Shown piece after piece: positions 6,121-6,780 of a stretch of 6,780 bases of DNA. Origin of the DNA: Fidelibacterota bacterium (lineage in GTDB: Bacteria; Marinisomatota; Marinisomatia; Marinisomatales; TCS55). Location of the stretch: contig PBPW01000037.1 of assembly GCA_002725545.1 (NCBI GenBank), positions 1 to 6,780 of the forward strand, in the 5' to 3' direction. Numbering within the stretch: position 1 is the stretch's first letter; each line of letters begins with the position of its first letter. The notes below the pieces were generated by a model. The model was given only the letters and a program-made list of their open reading frames with translations, did no database searches and was not told the origin of the DNA. The position numbers and the translations under genes are program-made.

Positions 6121-6723
6121 ATGATATCTGATAGACAAGCAAAAGAGCGAGAGTTTCGAAAGGAACAAATCCTAAAAGGAGCCCTAAAGGTTTTTAAAAT
6201 ACAGGGCATAGAAAAATCAACTATGGATGAAATCGCAAAGCAATCAGACTTTGGCAAAGCGTCTTTATACTATTATTTTAGCTCAAAAGAAGAGATTTTC
6301 GTTGAGCTTCTAGATAGAGGCTGGAAAATGATTTGGGAATCAATTGAGCCAGTCATCCACGATCGTGATAATCCAAAAGATACATTTATTAATACACTAA
6401 ATATCATTGGCGGTCTTGTCAGGAATGAGCCCGTCCTTTTTGAGTTTTTATTTACTGCTCCAAAAGCAATTGCTATGAATACGAATGAAAAAAATATCGA
6501 ATGGAAAAAATATCAATCAAAAATGTATAGCGTGTTGCAAAGCCTTCTTGAAGAAGGTATTGCAAAGAAAGAATTTCCAAAAATGCGCCCTGATCTTTTG
6601 ATGAGAGCCATTGGTGGGTTATTTCATGGTTTATTTTTCTTAGGTAATGAGAAAAAACCGATGTCACGCGAAACTATGGAAGAATTTATTACTACATTTA
6701 TTGGGAACTACGCTACTTCTTAA
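6121..6723 (+). CDS. TetR/AcrR-family transcriptional repressor
   Basis: This protein has 200 residues, the usual size for the family. The N-terminal DNA-binding domain covers about residues 12-60: ILKGALKVF (17-25), then GIEKSTMDEIAKQSDFGKAS (29-48) as the helix-turn-helix, and LYYYFSSKEEIF (49-60), the family signature. The remaining helical part (about 65-200) is the ligand-binding and dimerisation domain, which is too variable to name a ligand. The chosen ATG gives a normal N-terminal tail but lacks a ribosome binding site; one predicted -10 box sits so close that the mRNA may be leaderless. Tandem TTCGAA boxes directly upstream suggest self-repression. Such regulators often precede efflux genes, which would lie beyond the right edge. 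One TTCGAA (184-189) also lies in the iron-operon leader, but a single six-base site is weak evidence for a link. Confidence 0.9.
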   Translation: MISDRQAKEREFRKEQILKGALKVFKIQGIEKSTMDEIAKQSDFGKASLYYYFSSKEEIFVELLDRGWKMIWESIEPVIHDRDNPKDTFINTLNIIGGLVRNEPVLFEFLFTAPKAIAMNTNEKNIEWKKYQSKMYSVLQSLLEEGIAKKEFPKMRPDLLMRAIGGLFHGLFFLGNEKKPMSRETMEEFITTFIGNYATS

Positions 6724-6780
6724 ATATATAATTGAAATTTGAGCGGGGGAACATATCAAATTAATAATTAAATATTTTTC

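Noticed and set aside
5944..6257. Two minus-strand frames (5944-6168 and 6033-6257) over the propeller-TetR junction
   Set aside because: They overlap both each other and real genes, have no convincing ribosome binding sites, and code for low-complexity sequence; AT-rich spacer chance frames are likelier.
6473..6667. Minus-strand frame of 64 codons inside the TetR gene
   Set aside because: It lies entirely antisense to the ligand-binding domain and has no recognisable features.
1..6780. CRISPR arrays, tRNA/rRNA genes, insertion sequences, prophage or toxin-antitoxin genes
   Set aside because: I looked for regularly spaced repeats, tRNA-like folds, transposase motifs and small paired genes and found none.

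Overview
The window is AT-rich (about one third G+C by eye) and densely coded, with all five complete genes on the + strand. It looks chromosomal, from a Gram-negative bacterium of the wider Bacteroidota/Marinimicrobia/Gemmatimonadota (FCB-like) group. The TonB-dependent receptor has the carboxypeptidase-regulatory-like N-terminal domain typical of that group, and the M28-PDZ peptidase plus PD40 propeller pair is also common there. However, the promoters look like ordinary sigma-70 types (TTGACA, TATAAT) and several genes have clear Shine-Dalgarno sequences. That is unlike typical Bacteroidota and fits a lineage such as Marinimicrobia better. The placement is inference only.

Layout. Positions 1-24 hold what looks like the first eight codons of a divergent minus-strand gene. 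Positions 25-269 are a regulatory region. It carries a good sigma-70 promoter, two overlapping inverted repeats at the predicted transcription start, and a long leader with an 11-bp perfect stem just before the start of an iron permease. Positions 270-3567 are a two-gene iron-uptake operon: an FTR1-family permease (inner membrane) and a FecA-like TonB-dependent receptor (outer membrane). Positions 3637-5991 are a second transcription unit: a lipoprotein M28 metallopeptidase with a PDZ domain, then a TTG-started, membrane-anchored PD40 beta-propeller protein only 9 bases downstream. Positions 6121-6723 encode a TetR-family repressor behind a tandem repeat of TTCGAA-containing boxes that overlap two TATAAT elements. 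The last 57 bases hold no recognisable gene.

How the genes may work together. The receptor would bring a ferric chelate (ferric-citrate-like, by resemblance to FecA) into the periplasm, and FTR1 would move iron across the inner membrane. No EfeO, EfeB, P19 or multicopper oxidase partner is visible, nor an ABC transporter. The peptidase/propeller pair probably works in or facing the periplasm on peptides. Its link to iron uptake is only adjacency, because it has its own predicted promoter. The TetR protein probably represses itself and perhaps genes beyond the right edge.

No clearly new system is demonstrated. The least explained parts are the structured leader of the permease operon, the apparently leaderless peptidase mRNA, the TTCGAA box cluster before the TetR gene, and a Cys/His/Pro-rich insert in the propeller protein.
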